64,000 nucleotides of DNA from Kribbella pratensis (GTDB taxonomy: Bacteria; Actinomycetota; Actinomycetes; Propionibacteriales; Kribbellaceae), in the NCBI RefSeq assembly GCF_004366075.1, contig NZ_SODU01000001.1:868001-932000 (forward strand), read 5' to 3'. Of this stretch, positions 42,013 to 50,506 are shown piece by piece. The first letter of the stretch is position 1; each line of letters starts with the position of its first letter. The translations under genes were made by a program, and so were the position numbers. A model generated the notes under the pieces. That model did no database searches. It was not told the DNA's origin and saw only the letters and a program-made list of their open reading frames with translations.

Positions 42013-43563
42013 ATGACCGCTGAGCTCGGCGAAGAGCCGACAGGTCCGGTGAACCCGCTGCGCGATCCCCAGGATCGGCGGCTGCCGAGGATCGCCGGGC
42101 CGTGCAGCCTGGTGATCTTCGGGGTCACCGGCGACCTGGCCCGCAAGAAGCTGATGCCGGCGGTCTACGACCTGGCGAACCGGGGACTGCTGCCCCCGGG
42201 TTTCGCCCTGGTCGGGTTCGCCCGTCGTGACTACACCAACCAGGACTTCGCCCAGATCGTGCACGACTCGGTGAAGGAGCACGCGCGGACGCCGTTCCGC
42301 GAGGAGGTCTGGCAGCAGCTCGCCGAGGGCTTCCGGTTCGTGCCGGGCGACCTGACCGACGACGAGGCGTTCAAGCGGCTCCGGGAGACGGTCGACGAGC
42401 TGGACGTCACCCGCGGCACCGGCGGCAACCACGCGTTCTACCTGTCGATCCCGCCAGGTCTGTTCCCGGAGGTCGTGCGGCAGCTGTCCGAGCACGGGTT
42501 GACCGACGAGCACCCCGGCTCGTGGCGGCGGGTGGTGATCGAGAAGCCGTTCGGTCACGACCTGAAGAGCGCCCGCGAGCTGAACCAGGTCGTCGAGTCC
42601 GTGTTCCCGCCCGAGGCGGTCTTCCGGATCGACCACTACCTGGGCAAGGAGACGGTCCAGAACATCCTCGCGCTGCGGTTCGCGAACGCGATGTTCGAGC
42701 CGATCTGGAACAGCAACTACGTCGACCACGTACAGATCACGATGGCCGAGGACATCGGCATCGGCGGCCGCGCCGGGTACTACGACGGCATCGGCGCCGC
42801 GCGCGACGTGATCCAGAACCACCTCCTCCAGTTGCTCGCGCTGGTCGCGATGGAGGAGCCGGTCAGCTTCGACGCCTGGTCGCTGCGCCAGGAGAAGAAG
42901 AAGGTGCTGAACGCCGTACAGCTGCCGGAGCGGCTCGATCTGCACAGTGCGCGTGGGCAGTACGCGGCGGGCTGGGCCGGTGGCTCGAAGGTGAAGGGCT
43001 ACCTGCAGGAGGACGGCATTCCGGCGTCGTCCGCGACGGAGACGTTCGCCGCGCTGCGGGTCGACGTCGACACCCGGCGCTGGGCGGGCGTCCCGTTCTA
43101 CCTGCGTACCGGCAAGCGGCTCGGCCGGCGCGTCACCGAGGTCGCGGTGATGTTCAAGCGCGCGCCGCACCTGCCGTTCAACAAGACCGAGACCGAAGAG
43201 CTCGGGCAGAACGCCCTGGTGCTGCGGATCCAGCCGGACGAGGGCATCACGGTGCGCTTCGGCGCGAAGGTGCCCGGTACGTCGATGGAGATCCGCGACG
43301 TGAACATGGACTTCGCGTACGGCGGGTCGTTCACGGAGTCCTCCCCCGAGGCGTACGAGCGGCTGATCCTCGACGTACTGCTCGGTGATCCGCCGCTGTT
43401 CCCGCAGCACACCGAGGTCGAACTGGGCTGGAAGATCCTCGACCCGGTGCTCGACTACTGGGCGCGGCACGGGAAGCCGGAGCAGTACGCGTCCGGTGAC
43501 TGGGGCCCGGACTCGGCCCACGAGATGCTCGCCCGCGACGGACGTGCCTGGAGGCGGCCATGA
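42013..43563 (+). CDS. zwf: Glucose-6-phosphate 1-dehydrogenase
   Basis: 516 aa. NADP motif IFGVTGDLARKKLMPAVY, catalytic RIDHYLGKETVQNI with the conserved His-Tyr, EKPFGHDL, and the C-terminal domain up to DSAHEMLARDGRAWRRP. GGAGGAAAG ribosome binding site. First enzyme of the oxidative pentose phosphate pathway, giving NADPH. Stop overlaps opcA by 4 nt, matching its known dependence on OpcA. Confidence 0.97.
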   Translation: MTAELGEEPTGPVNPLRDPQDRRLPRIAGPCSLVIFGVTGDLARKKLMPAVYDLANRGLLPPGFALVGFARRDYTNQDFAQIVHDSVKEHARTPFREEVWQQLAEGFRFVPGDLTDDEAFKRLRETVDELDVTRGTGGNHAFYLSIPPGLFPEVVRQLSEHGLTDEHPGSWRRVVIEKPFGHDLKSARELNQVVESVFPPEAVFRIDHYLGKETVQNILALRFANAMFEPIWNSNYVDHVQITMAEDIGIGGRAGYYDGIGAARDVIQNHLLQLLALVAMEEPVSFDAWSLRQEKKKVLNAVQLPERLDLHSARGQYAAGWAGGSKVKGYLQEDGIPASSATETFAALRVDVDTRRWAGVPFYLRTGKRLGRRVTEVAVMFKRAPHLPFNKTETEELGQNALVLRIQPDEGITVRFGAKVPGTSMEIRDVNMDFAYGGSFTESSPEAYERLILDVLLGDPPLFPQHTEVELGWKILDPVLDYWARHGKPEQYASGDWGPDSAHEMLARDGRAWRRP

Positions 43564-44669
43564 TCATCGACCTGACCGACACCACGTCGAGCGAGATCGC
43601 GTCGGCGCTGCTGAAGGCCCGGCGGAACGCCGGCTCGCCGGCCATGGGCATGGTCGGCACCATCGTGGTGGTCGTCGACGAGGCGTCCCACCACGACGCG
43701 ATGAAGGCCGCGAACGAGGCCGGTCGCGAACACCCGTCCCGGGTCCTGGTCGCGATCCTGCGACCGGGCCGCGGTGCCTCCGGACTGGACGCCGAGGTGC
43801 GGGTCGGCGAAGGCATTCCAGGTGAAGCGGTGCTGCTGCGGCTGCACGGTGAACTGGCGAAGGTGCCGGAGTCCGTGATCACGCCGCTGTTGCTGCCCGA
43901 CTCACCCGTCATCGTCTGGTGGCCGGGCGGTGGGCCTCGTGTGCCCGCCGAGGATCCGTTGGGCCGGCTGGGTCGGCGCCGGGTGACCGACGCCGCTGCT
44001 ACGCGGCGGGCGTCGGTCGACTACAGCGCGCGGGCCGAGGGGTACGCGCCTGGTGACACGGACTTCGCGTGGACCCGGTTGACGCCGTGGCGAGCGCTGA
44101 TGGCGGCCGCGCTGGACCAGTACCCGACGAAGGTGACCGGGGCCGAGGTCGCGGCCGCTCGCGGGAACCCGAGTGCCGATCTGATGGCCGCGTGGTTGCA
44201 GTCGCGGCTGAAGGTGCCGGTGGAGCAGCGGAATTCGCGAGGTCCGGGTGTGACCGCCGTACGGCTGTTCACGCCGTCCGGTCCGATCGCGTTGACGCGA
44301 CCGGACGGTGCGATGGCGACGTTCAGCGTGCCGGGCCAGCCGGATCGGCCGGTGGCGTTGAAGCGGCGTACGACGTCCGAGCTGTTGAGCGAGGAGCTGC
44401 GGCGGCTCGATCCGGACGACGTGTACGCGAAGACGCTGGCCTGCATGGTCGAGCGGGACGCGATGCCGGCCGACGCGAAGAAGGTCGCGGATACGGCGCG
44501 CAGGTCTACGGCCGCCAAGGTGACCGCGGCAGGCAAGAAGGTCGTGGCCGCCGAGAAGCCGGCCGCGAAGAAGGCAGCCCCGGCGACGAAGGCGGCTGCG
44601 AAGAAGTCCGCGGCGAAGAAGACGGCAGCCAAGAAGGCTGCGGGTAAGAAGGCGGTGGGACGCTCATGA
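43560..44669 (+). CDS. opcA: OpcA, G6PDH assembly protein, with Lys/Ala-rich tail
   Basis: 369 aa. The OpcA domain fills residues about 1-310 (MIIDLTDTTSSEIASALLKARR, SPVIVWWPGGGPRVPAEDPLG, VAAARGNPSADLMAAWLQSRL, PGQPDRPVALKRRTTSELLSEELRRLDPDD). From about residue 318 the sequence is a low-complexity series of AAKK/KKAA units, like the tails of actinobacterial HupB and histone H1. OpcA is needed for the assembly or activity of G6PDH. The tail is unusual for the family and probably disordered; it could bind nucleic acid or acidic partners. ATGA overlaps on both sides. Confidence 0.93.
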   Translation: MIIDLTDTTSSEIASALLKARRNAGSPAMGMVGTIVVVVDEASHHDAMKAANEAGREHPSRVLVAILRPGRGASGLDAEVRVGEGIPGEAVLLRLHGELAKVPESVITPLLLPDSPVIVWWPGGGPRVPAEDPLGRLGRRRVTDAAATRRASVDYSARAEGYAPGDTDFAWTRLTPWRALMAAALDQYPTKVTGAEVAAARGNPSADLMAAWLQSRLKVPVEQRNSRGPGVTAVRLFTPSGPIALTRPDGAMATFSVPGQPDRPVALKRRTTSELLSEELRRLDPDDVYAKTLACMVERDAMPADAKKVADTARRSTAAKVTAAGKKVVAAEKPAAKKAAPATKAAAKKSAAKKTAAKKAAGKKAVGRS

Positions 44670-45442
44670 CCGATGCATCGGCTCCCAGCCGGGTGGTCGA
44701 CCCGGAGCTGTTGATCCACCGCGATGCCACGGCGTTGGCGCACGCAGTGGCGGCACGTTTCATCACCGCGCTGGTCGATGCCCAGAGCAACGGCCGCGTC
44801 GCGCAGGTGGTCCTGACCGGCGGCCGGGTCGCGGCTGCGGTCTACCGCTCCGTTGCCGAGTCGCCGGCCGGGGCAAGCATCGACTGGCAGCGGGTCGAGT
44901 TCTGGTGGGGCGACGAGCGGTTCCTGCCGCCCGGCGACCCCGAGCGCAACGAGACCCAGGCCCGCGACGCCCTCCTCGCCCACATGGACGTCGACCCGGC
45001 TCGCGTCCACCCGATGCCGGCCGATACCGGGCAGTCGCCCGAGGCAGCCGCCGAGGCGTACGCCAGCGAACTCGCTGCGGCCATCTCGGCATTGAGCGAC
45101 GACAAGCGCCGCGCCGTACCGGCGTTCGACGTACTGATGCTGGGTGTCGGGCCGGACGGGCACGTGGCGTCGTTGTTCCCGGGCTACCCGCAGGTCGCCG
45201 TCACCGACGTGGCGGCGGTCGCGGTGCACGACTCCCCCAAGCCGCCGCCGACCCGCATCTCGCTCACGGTCCCGGCCCTGAACCGCTCGCGCGAGGTCTG
45301 GTTCGTCGTCTCCGGTGAGGACAAGGCCGCTGCGGTGGCCGGGGCCCTGAAGGAAACCAGCACCCTCCCTGCCTCGGCCCCCAAGGGCCGCAACCGCACA
45401 CTGTGGCTCCTCGACGAAGCCGCCGCATCGCAAATCGAGTAG
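44666..45442 (+). CDS. pgl: 6-phosphogluconolactonase
   Basis: 258 aa. DevB/SOL-type: VVLTGGRVAAAVYRSV, VEFWWGDERFLPPGDPERNE, FDVLMLGVGPDGHVASLFPG and ISLTVPALNRSREVWFVVSG are the family motifs. Hydrolyses 6-phosphogluconolactone, the product of Zwf. Starts inside opcA (ATGA) and ends the pentose-phosphate operon. A gnd gene is not present in this window. Confidence 0.96.
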   Translation: MTDASAPSRVVDPELLIHRDATALAHAVAARFITALVDAQSNGRVAQVVLTGGRVAAAVYRSVAESPAGASIDWQRVEFWWGDERFLPPGDPERNETQARDALLAHMDVDPARVHPMPADTGQSPEAAAEAYASELAAAISALSDDKRRAVPAFDVLMLGVGPDGHVASLFPGYPQVAVTDVAAVAVHDSPKPPPTRISLTVPALNRSREVWFVVSGEDKAAAVAGALKETSTLPASAPKGRNRTLWLLDEAAASQIE

Positions 45443-45482
45443 TGCGGCCGGCGCCGAACTTTGGCGGTGGCAGAGTTGGGGC

Positions 45483-46298
45483 ATGACGTTTCGTGAGTTG
45501 CATGCCGGTCGGTTCGTGATGCCGAATGCGTGGGATGCCGGGAGTGCGGTGATCCTGGCGGCGGCCGGGTTCCCGGCGATCGCGACGACCAGTGCGGGGA
45601 TCGCGTTCTCGCTGGCGAAGGGCGATCACACACTGCCGGACGGGGCGCCCGCGGTGTCGCGGGAGCAGATGTTCGACCGGGTGCGGGAGATCGCGGCGGC
45701 GAGCGCCGTACCGGTGAACGGCGACCTCGAGGACGGGTACGGCGCTGAGCCGTCGCAGGTCGCGGAGACGATCGGGCTGGCCCGCGAGGCCGGGTTGGCC
45801 GGCGGGAACATCGAGGACTACGACGGTCGGGAGCTGTACGACGTCGAGCTCGCGGTCGAGCGGATCGTGGCCGCGCGCGAGGCGGCCGGGGACGAGTTCG
45901 TGCTGACCGCACGGACCGATGGGCAGCTGCTGCGTACGCCGACGTCGCTGAGCGACTCGATCGACCGGGCGAACCGCTTCCGCGCAGCCGGAGCGGACTG
46001 CCTGTACGTCCCGGGCGTCAACGACCTCGACATGATCCGCACGCTGGTCGCCGAGATCGACGGGCCGCTGAACGTCGTCATCGGTCTGGGCACCTCCACG
46101 CTGACAGTCGCCGACCTGCAGGCGGCCGGCGTGGACCGGATCAGCCTCGGCGGCAGCATTGCCCGGGCCGCCCTCGGCTTCATCCGCCGCAGCGCGGAGG
46201 AGCTCGCGACGCAGGGCACGATCACCTTCGCCGCCGACCAGATCCCACAGGCTGACTTGAACCAGCTGTTTGCGCGATCATCCAAGGGTGAAGGCTGA
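45483..46298 (+). CDS. Isocitrate lyase/PEP mutase superfamily protein
   Basis: 271 aa. TIM-barrel enzyme with PNAWDAGSAVILAAAGFPAI, the metal/substrate segment PVNGDLEDGYG, GGNIEDYDG, TARTD and a C-terminal LGGSIARAALGFIRR. Members cleave or rearrange C-C or P-C bonds in 2-oxo acid chemistry; many are oxaloacetate decarboxylases or carboxyphosphonoenolpyruvate-type enzymes. The K-(K/R)-C-G-H loop of true isocitrate lyase is absent. No Shine-Dalgarno; CAGAGT lies 6 nt before the ATG, so a leaderless start is possible. Confidence 0.88.
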   Translation: MTFRELHAGRFVMPNAWDAGSAVILAAAGFPAIATTSAGIAFSLAKGDHTLPDGAPAVSREQMFDRVREIAAASAVPVNGDLEDGYGAEPSQVAETIGLAREAGLAGGNIEDYDGRELYDVELAVERIVAAREAAGDEFVLTARTDGQLLRTPTSLSDSIDRANRFRAAGADCLYVPGVNDLDMIRTLVAEIDGPLNVVIGLGTSTLTVADLQAAGVDRISLGGSIARAALGFIRRSAEELATQGTITFAADQIPQADLNQLFARSSKGEG

Positions 46299-46866
46299 AG
46301 CCCCGGTAGTGGCGAGAACCCACGGCATCGTGGGCCTCACCACCTGCGCCTGCCTGATCGCCTTCTACGCCGCCGGCGAGCCCTTCGGAATCATCAACGA
46401 CATCGGCAACGCACTCCTGGGCGTCCTCAGCGCCGCCCTCGCCTGGCTCCTCCGCACCACCACATCACTCGGCACCTCCTCGCCCACCCGTCGGTCCGTC
46501 CTCTTCGGAGTTGCCGTGGTCGGGGCGGTGCTGACGGTCGTGGGCACCGTGCTGGTGGTTGCCGACATCACCGGCTTCTACCTCGCCGGGCTGTGGTCGA
46601 GTTTCGGGTTCGCTCTGATCGGGGTCTGGCTGGTCGGGATCAGCCGCCTCGGGTTGCCACGACTGCCACGAGCGGCGTTGGTTGCCGGTCTGGTGATGCT
46701 GCTCGGGCTGGTCGGCGTACCAGGGATCGTGATGGGTCTCGACGACATGGACAACGCCCCGGCCTGGACATTCGTGGCCGGACTGAGCTGGGCCGGGACC
46801 TATCTGCTGTTCCCCGTCTGGAGCCTGCGGCTGGCCGGGGAGGACCGTACCGGACGCCGCAGCTAA
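46288..46866 (+). CDS. Six-TM hypothetical membrane protein
   Basis: 192 aa from GTG 46288, which lies inside the end of the previous gene (11-nt overlap); an alternative is GTG 46309. About six hydrophobic segments (GIVGLTTCACLIAFYAA, IGNALLGVLSAALAWLL, VLFGVAVVGAVLTVVGTVL, FYLAGLWSSFGFALIGVWL, LVAGLVMLLGLVGVPGIV, FVAGLSWAGTYLLFPVW). No family recognised. It probably follows the PEP mutase-like gene on the same transcript. Confidence 0.75.
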   Translation: MKAEAPVVARTHGIVGLTTCACLIAFYAAGEPFGIINDIGNALLGVLSAALAWLLRTTTSLGTSSPTRRSVLFGVAVVGAVLTVVGTVLVVADITGFYLAGLWSSFGFALIGVWLVGISRLGLPRLPRAALVAGLVMLLGLVGVPGIVMGLDDMDNAPAWTFVAGLSWAGTYLLFPVWSLRLAGEDRTGRRS

Positions 46867-47054
46867 CGGCGGGAACAGCCAGGAGCACGACCACGCCGTA
46901 CGCCGCTGCCGCCTCCAATGTCCCGGCCGCAGCACCCACCCTCTGCGCGACCTCCGCGGCTCGCGACCGCCGACCGGCTCCCGGCCGGAAACAAACCGTA
47001 AACGCCTCGCGGGACAGTGCTGGAGTCAGCCCGATCCCGATGGAGGTCCCGGCC

Positions 47055-47462
47055 ATGTTCACCCTGCAGCAGATTGTCGACGCCCCACCCACCGACGTGG
47101 TCCGGGCGTTCACCGAGCCCGAGCCGTTCGCCGCCTGGTTCGTCGCCGAAGGTTTCCGCACCCCGTCCGACCGGGTCACGATCGACGTCCGCCCCGGCGG
47201 CCTGATCTCGGCCGTGTTCGTCGCCGCGGACGGCACCGAGGTCCCGTTCATGCTCCGCTTCGGCGAGCTGGACCTCCCGCACCACCTGGTCCTGCACTTC
47301 GACCAGCCCGCCGAGGACATCACCGTCGACCTGACCGCCCTCGCCGACGGCCGCACGCGGCTCGACTACCGCAGCGTCGGGCTGTCCGACGAGCAGCAGG
47401 CCACGATCGAACCCGGCGTCGCCACGATGCTCGGCCACTTGGCGGCGTACTTCAGCCAGTGA
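47055..47462 (+). CDS. SRPBCC/AHSA1-type domain protein
   Basis: 135 aa from ATG 47055 with GGAGG 8 nt upstream. The START/Bet v1-like fold of AHSA1 proteins: IVDAPPTDVVRAFTEPEPFAAWF at the start, DVRPGGLISAVFVAADG in the middle, LDYRSVGLSDEQQATIEPGV and a final helix. Such proteins bind hydrophobic ligands or act as stress cochaperones; no ligand can be named. The preceding 188 nt (46867-47054) hold no gene that I can support. Confidence 0.82.
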   Translation: MFTLQQIVDAPPTDVVRAFTEPEPFAAWFVAEGFRTPSDRVTIDVRPGGLISAVFVAADGTEVPFMLRFGELDLPHHLVLHFDQPAEDITVDLTALADGRTRLDYRSVGLSDEQQATIEPGVATMLGHLAAYFSQ

Positions 47463-47498
47463 CCTATCCGGAGGGTCCTCCGATAAGCGGGATAGGAT
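47463..47498 (+). promoter_or_regulatory. Promoter of the LLM gene within a hairpin-forming region
   Basis: CCTATCC (47463-47469) pairs with GGATAGG (47490-47496), enclosing GGAGG-GT-CCTCC. The second arm contains TAGGAT (47493-47498), which lies exactly 7 nt before ATG 47506 (leaderless arrangement). The dyad may be an operator over the -10 or the terminator of the SRPBCC gene. Confidence 0.6.
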
Positions 47499-47505
47499 TC
47501 CGGGT

Positions 47506-48321
47506 ATGACAGCTTCCGATTCCACCGACCGTCCGTACGGCGCGTTCCCCGTCCGGATCGGTCTGCAGATCCAGCCCCAGCACGCCCAGTACGCCGACAT
47601 CCGGCGGACCGTCGCGGCGGCCGAAGAGATCGGCGTCGACGTTGTTTTCAACTGGGACCACTTCTACCCGCTCAGCGGTGAGCCCGAGGGTCTGCACTTC
47701 GAGTGCTGGACCATGCTGGCCGCCTGGGCCGAGGCGACCGAGCGGGTCGAGTTCGGCGCCCTGGTCACCTGCAACTCCTACCGCAACCCCGACCTGCTCG
47801 CCGACATGGCGCGGACGGTCGACCATATCAGCGACGGCCGGCTGATCTTCGGCATCGGCTCCGGCTGGTTCGAGAAGGACTACGACGAGTACGGCTACGA
47901 GTTCGGTACGGCGGGCGGCCGGCTGGACGCCCTCGGCGAGGCGCTGCCGCGGATCGAGCAGCGCTGGGAGAAGCTCAACCCGAAGCCGACCCGGGACATC
48001 CCGGTGCTGATCGGCGGCGGCGGTGAGAAGAAGACGCTGAAGCTCGTCGCCAAGCACGCGAACATCTGGCACGGGTTCGGCGACGCCGAGACGATCGCGC
48101 ACAAGCACGCCGTACTGGACGAGCACTGCAAGACGATCGGCCGCGACCCCGGCGAGATCGAGCGCTCGGTCGCCGTCGGCGACAAGACCCCCGACCAGGT
48201 CGGCAAGTCGCTCCTCGACGTCGGCACCCGCCTCTTCACGATCCACTCCTCCGGCCCCGACTACGACCTCGGCCTTCTCCGCGCCTGGGTCAACTGGCGC
48301 GACGAGGTCAACGCCAAGTAG
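47506..48321 (+). CDS. LLM-class F420-dependent oxidoreductase
   Basis: 271 aa. Luciferase-like TIM barrel: FPVRIGLQIQPQHAQYADIRRT start, NWDHFYPLSG, ALVTCNSYRNPDLLADMART, DGRLIFGIGSGWFEKDYDEYG and PVLIGGGGEKKTLKLVA. The GSGW(F)EKDYxxYG sequence is typical of the actinobacterial F420-dependent group. The substrate is unknown. Transcribed on its own: leaderless promoter upstream, strong hairpin terminator downstream. Confidence 0.9.
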   Translation: MTASDSTDRPYGAFPVRIGLQIQPQHAQYADIRRTVAAAEEIGVDVVFNWDHFYPLSGEPEGLHFECWTMLAAWAEATERVEFGALVTCNSYRNPDLLADMARTVDHISDGRLIFGIGSGWFEKDYDEYGYEFGTAGGRLDALGEALPRIEQRWEKLNPKPTRDIPVLIGGGGEKKTLKLVAKHANIWHGFGDAETIAHKHAVLDEHCKTIGRDPGEIERSVAVGDKTPDQVGKSLLDVGTRLFTIHSSGPDYDLGLLRAWVNWRDEVNAK

Positions 48322-48338
48322 CACCGCCTCAACCTGGG

Positions 48339-48383
48339 GCACCCACCAACCATCCGGGCGATCCGGAAACGGTTGGTGGGTGC
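48339..48383 (+). terminator. Terminator hairpin after the LLM gene
   Basis: GCACCCACCAACC (48339-48351) pairs perfectly with GGTTGGTGGGTGC (48371-48383), 13 bp. The loop can form an inner TCCGG/CCGGA stem. Confidence 0.85.
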
Positions 48384-48409
48384 TCAAGGACGTTGTGAGG
48401 GGTGGCAGA

Positions 48410-48415
48410 TAGGAT
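48410..48415 (+). promoter_or_regulatory. -10 element TAGGAT, leaderless promoter of def
   Basis: TAGGAT-TTTGCGC-ATG (48423). Same hexamer and spacing as upstream of the LLM gene, the 153-aa gene and the ArsR gene. Confidence 0.65.
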
Positions 48416-48422
48416 TTTGCGC

Positions 48423-49028
48423 ATGTCTACGTTGCCTGGGAACGGTTCGGTGCGGCCTATCACGCGGTGGGGCGAGGACGTCATGCACCGGGTCAATCAG
48501 CCTGTCACCGACTTCGGGGACGAACTGCAGACGCTCGTCGCAGACATGGTCGCGACGATGAACGCGGCCGAGGGCGTCGGCCTGGCGGCGAACCAGGTCG
48601 GTGTTGACCTGCAGCTGTTCGTGTTCGACTGCCCCGACAAGGAGGGCAAGCGCGTCCAGGGCGTCGTCTGCAATCCGGTGCTGGAGCTTCCGGAGGGCAA
48701 GGACCGCAACCTGGACGAGGGCGACGAGGGCTGCCTGTCGCTGCCCGGCGCGTTCACCAAGTGCGCCCGCCCCGACTTCGCCAAGGTCACCGGCGTCGAC
48801 CAGCACGGCAAGCCGGTCAGCTTCGAGGGCGACGGCCTGCTGGCCCGCTGCCTGCAGCACGAGACCGACCACACGCAAGGCATGGTGTTCGGCGACCGCC
48901 TGTCCCGCAAGTACAAGAAGCGCCTGTTCGCGGAGGCCGAGGAGTTCGCTCCCGACTACCCGGCCGACTGGCCCGTCACCCCGATGGTCGAGCACGAGGA
49001 CGAGCACGAGGACACCCCCGCCACCTGA
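48423..49028 (+). CDS. def: Peptide deformylase
   Basis: 201 aa from ATG 48423. Motif 1 GVGLAANQVG, motif 2 EGCLSLPG (Cys ligand), motif 3 CLQHETDHTQG (HExxH). Removes the formyl group from nascent proteins. The acidic C-terminal tail (EHEDEHEDTP) is an extension of about 30 residues. A second, divergent deformylase gene is at 59780. A GTG at 48402 is in frame but upstream of the -10 hexamer. Confidence 0.95.
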   Translation: MSTLPGNGSVRPITRWGEDVMHRVNQPVTDFGDELQTLVADMVATMNAAEGVGLAANQVGVDLQLFVFDCPDKEGKRVQGVVCNPVLELPEGKDRNLDEGDEGCLSLPGAFTKCARPDFAKVTGVDQHGKPVSFEGDGLLARCLQHETDHTQGMVFGDRLSRKYKKRLFAEAEEFAPDYPADWPVTPMVEHEDEHEDTPAT

Positions 49029-49029
49029 C

Positions 49030-49569
49030 CTACCAGCGGGCCTTCTCCAGGTCGATCGCCTCGACGGTTTCGGCCGCGGTCTGACCGGTGGTGTCGAGCC
49101 ACAGGCCTCGGCGCGGGATCTCGTCGAGGCCGGCCTGCAGGGCGCGTACGCCGTCCTCGAGCGAGGGGCCCCAGTCGCGGTACGAGTTGGCGCCGCCGCG
49201 GCCGATCTCCCGCTCGACGATCGACTCGACCGACGGGACGAGGACGACGAGATACGGGTCGACGTCGTGCAGCCGGGAGAACCAGCGCTCGACATGGTCG
49301 CCCAGGACGATGTCGCTGCAGACGAAGTCGAAACCGGCATCGGCGTACTGCTGTGCGACCAAGGCGCTGGCGTCGTACCGGAGTTCCAGTTGTCGCACCG
49401 CCTCCGCCGACGGGTCCGGCGTCATGACCTCGGCGCCAGCAACCACGCCGCGGTAGAACACGTCCCCGTCGAGCGTCGCGGCCGGCGGACCCATCCGGGC
49501 GGCCAGCAGCGGCGCGATCGTCGACTTCCCCGCGGCCTGCATTCCGGTGACGAGAACTACCTTCGGCAT
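49030..49569 (-). CDS. P-loop kinase/phosphotransferase (AAA family)
   Basis: 179 aa from ATG 49569; GTG 49575 is the alternative. Walker A VLVTGMQAAGKSTIAPLLA, then LDGDVFYRG (a substrate or Walker B-like acidic site) and a lid-like arginine segment IVEREIGRGGANSYRDWG. Overall layout of small-molecule kinases such as the chloramphenicol phosphotransferase/adenylate kinase-like group. Substrate unknown. Convergent with def (1-nt gap). Confidence 0.82.
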   Translation of the reverse strand: MPKVVLVTGMQAAGKSTIAPLLAARMGPPAATLDGDVFYRGVVAGAEVMTPDPSAEAVRQLELRYDASALVAQQYADAGFDFVCSDIVLGDHVERWFSRLHDVDPYLVVLVPSVESIVEREIGRGGANSYRDWGPSLEDGVRALQAGLDEIPRRGLWLDTTGQTAAETVEAIDLEKARW

Positions 49570-49581
49570 GCCCACATCACA

Positions 49582-50436
49582 TCATCCGTGTCGACCCCTT
49601 TTCACGGCGTGCACCGAGTTCCAGAGCACGCCTCGGTTCAGTCGGTCCGGGTACGCGGCAAGGATCGCCTCGTAAAGCTCTACCGCACTGGCTGTTTGCT
49701 TATCCGCCTCCGCGAAGACCTTCAGGTACTGACGGGTCTCCTCGATGTACCGCGGGTCGTCCGAGGCGTCTGCCTGCCGGTGCCCCGACACGACCGCGGT
49801 CGGCCGGAGACCCTCCAGTACGTCGAGGGCCGCCAGCCAGTTGTCGATGCCTCCGGCAACCGATTCGGCGAGGTACAGGTGGACGTCGTCGTACACGGCG
49901 TCACCGGCGACCAGCAGCCCGATCGACGGGACATGCAGCGCGGAGGTGCCGTCCGTGTCGGTGTGTCCCAGCTCGACGGCGATCAACTCCTCGCCCTCCA
50001 GCGTGAAGCGGTCATCCTGCAGCGGGTCGGCGACGATCAGCCGGTCCGGCAGCTGCCCGGGGAATCTCGTCCGCCAGAAGCCGTCCAGCCAGGCCGGGGT
50101 GAGATTCAGCTTCATCCCTTCGACGACGGCCGGCGTCGCGATCATCCGGGCCTCCGGGAACCGGTCGAGCACCGGCGCGGCGCCGAAGAAGTGGTCGCCG
50201 TGACCGTGGGTGACGAAGATGGTGGTCAGCGTCTTGCCGGTGGCGGCGATCCAGCCGGCCAGATCCTCGCCCTCGGCCGCGGTCATCAACGGATCGACCA
50301 GGACAGCGTCGCGCTCGCCGTGGATCAGCGTGGCCGCGGTCGGCGACCACATCCGACGGAGCTCGCCCGGCGGAAGGTCGTTGGATACGGCCGGCTTCGA
50401 GGGGGCGACGTATGTGGAGTACTTGAGGTTTGTCAT
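49582..50436 (-). CDS. MBL-fold metallo-hydrolase
   Basis: 284 aa. Metal motif VTHGHGDHFFGAAPVL (HxHxDH), later ELGHTDTDGTSALHV and LLVAGDAVYDDVHLYL give the His and Asp ligands, VVSGHRQ the last His. Belongs to the group with a C-terminal helical extension. The N-terminal 35 residues have no signal peptide. Placed downstream of the XRE regulator on the same strand and possibly controlled by it, but with a GACGCT-N6-ATG leaderless-type start of its own. Confidence 0.88.
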   Translation of the reverse strand: MTNLKYSTYVAPSKPAVSNDLPPGELRRMWSPTAATLIHGERDAVLVDPLMTAAEGEDLAGWIAATGKTLTTIFVTHGHGDHFFGAAPVLDRFPEARMIATPAVVEGMKLNLTPAWLDGFWRTRFPGQLPDRLIVADPLQDDRFTLEGEELIAVELGHTDTDGTSALHVPSIGLLVAGDAVYDDVHLYLAESVAGGIDNWLAALDVLEGLRPTAVVSGHRQADASDDPRYIEETRQYLKVFAEADKQTASAVELYEAILAAYPDRLNRGVLWNSVHAVKRGRHG

Positions 50437-50506
50437 ACGGACAGCGTCCGACCGGCCGGCACCGGGGAGAAGGCCGCGTCTTCCTAGGTGCGCCGCACCC
50501 AGTCAG

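Noticed and set aside
40248..43521. Long minus-strand open frames opposite pgi and zwf
   Set aside because: Shadows of well-recognised enzymes encoded on the plus strand.
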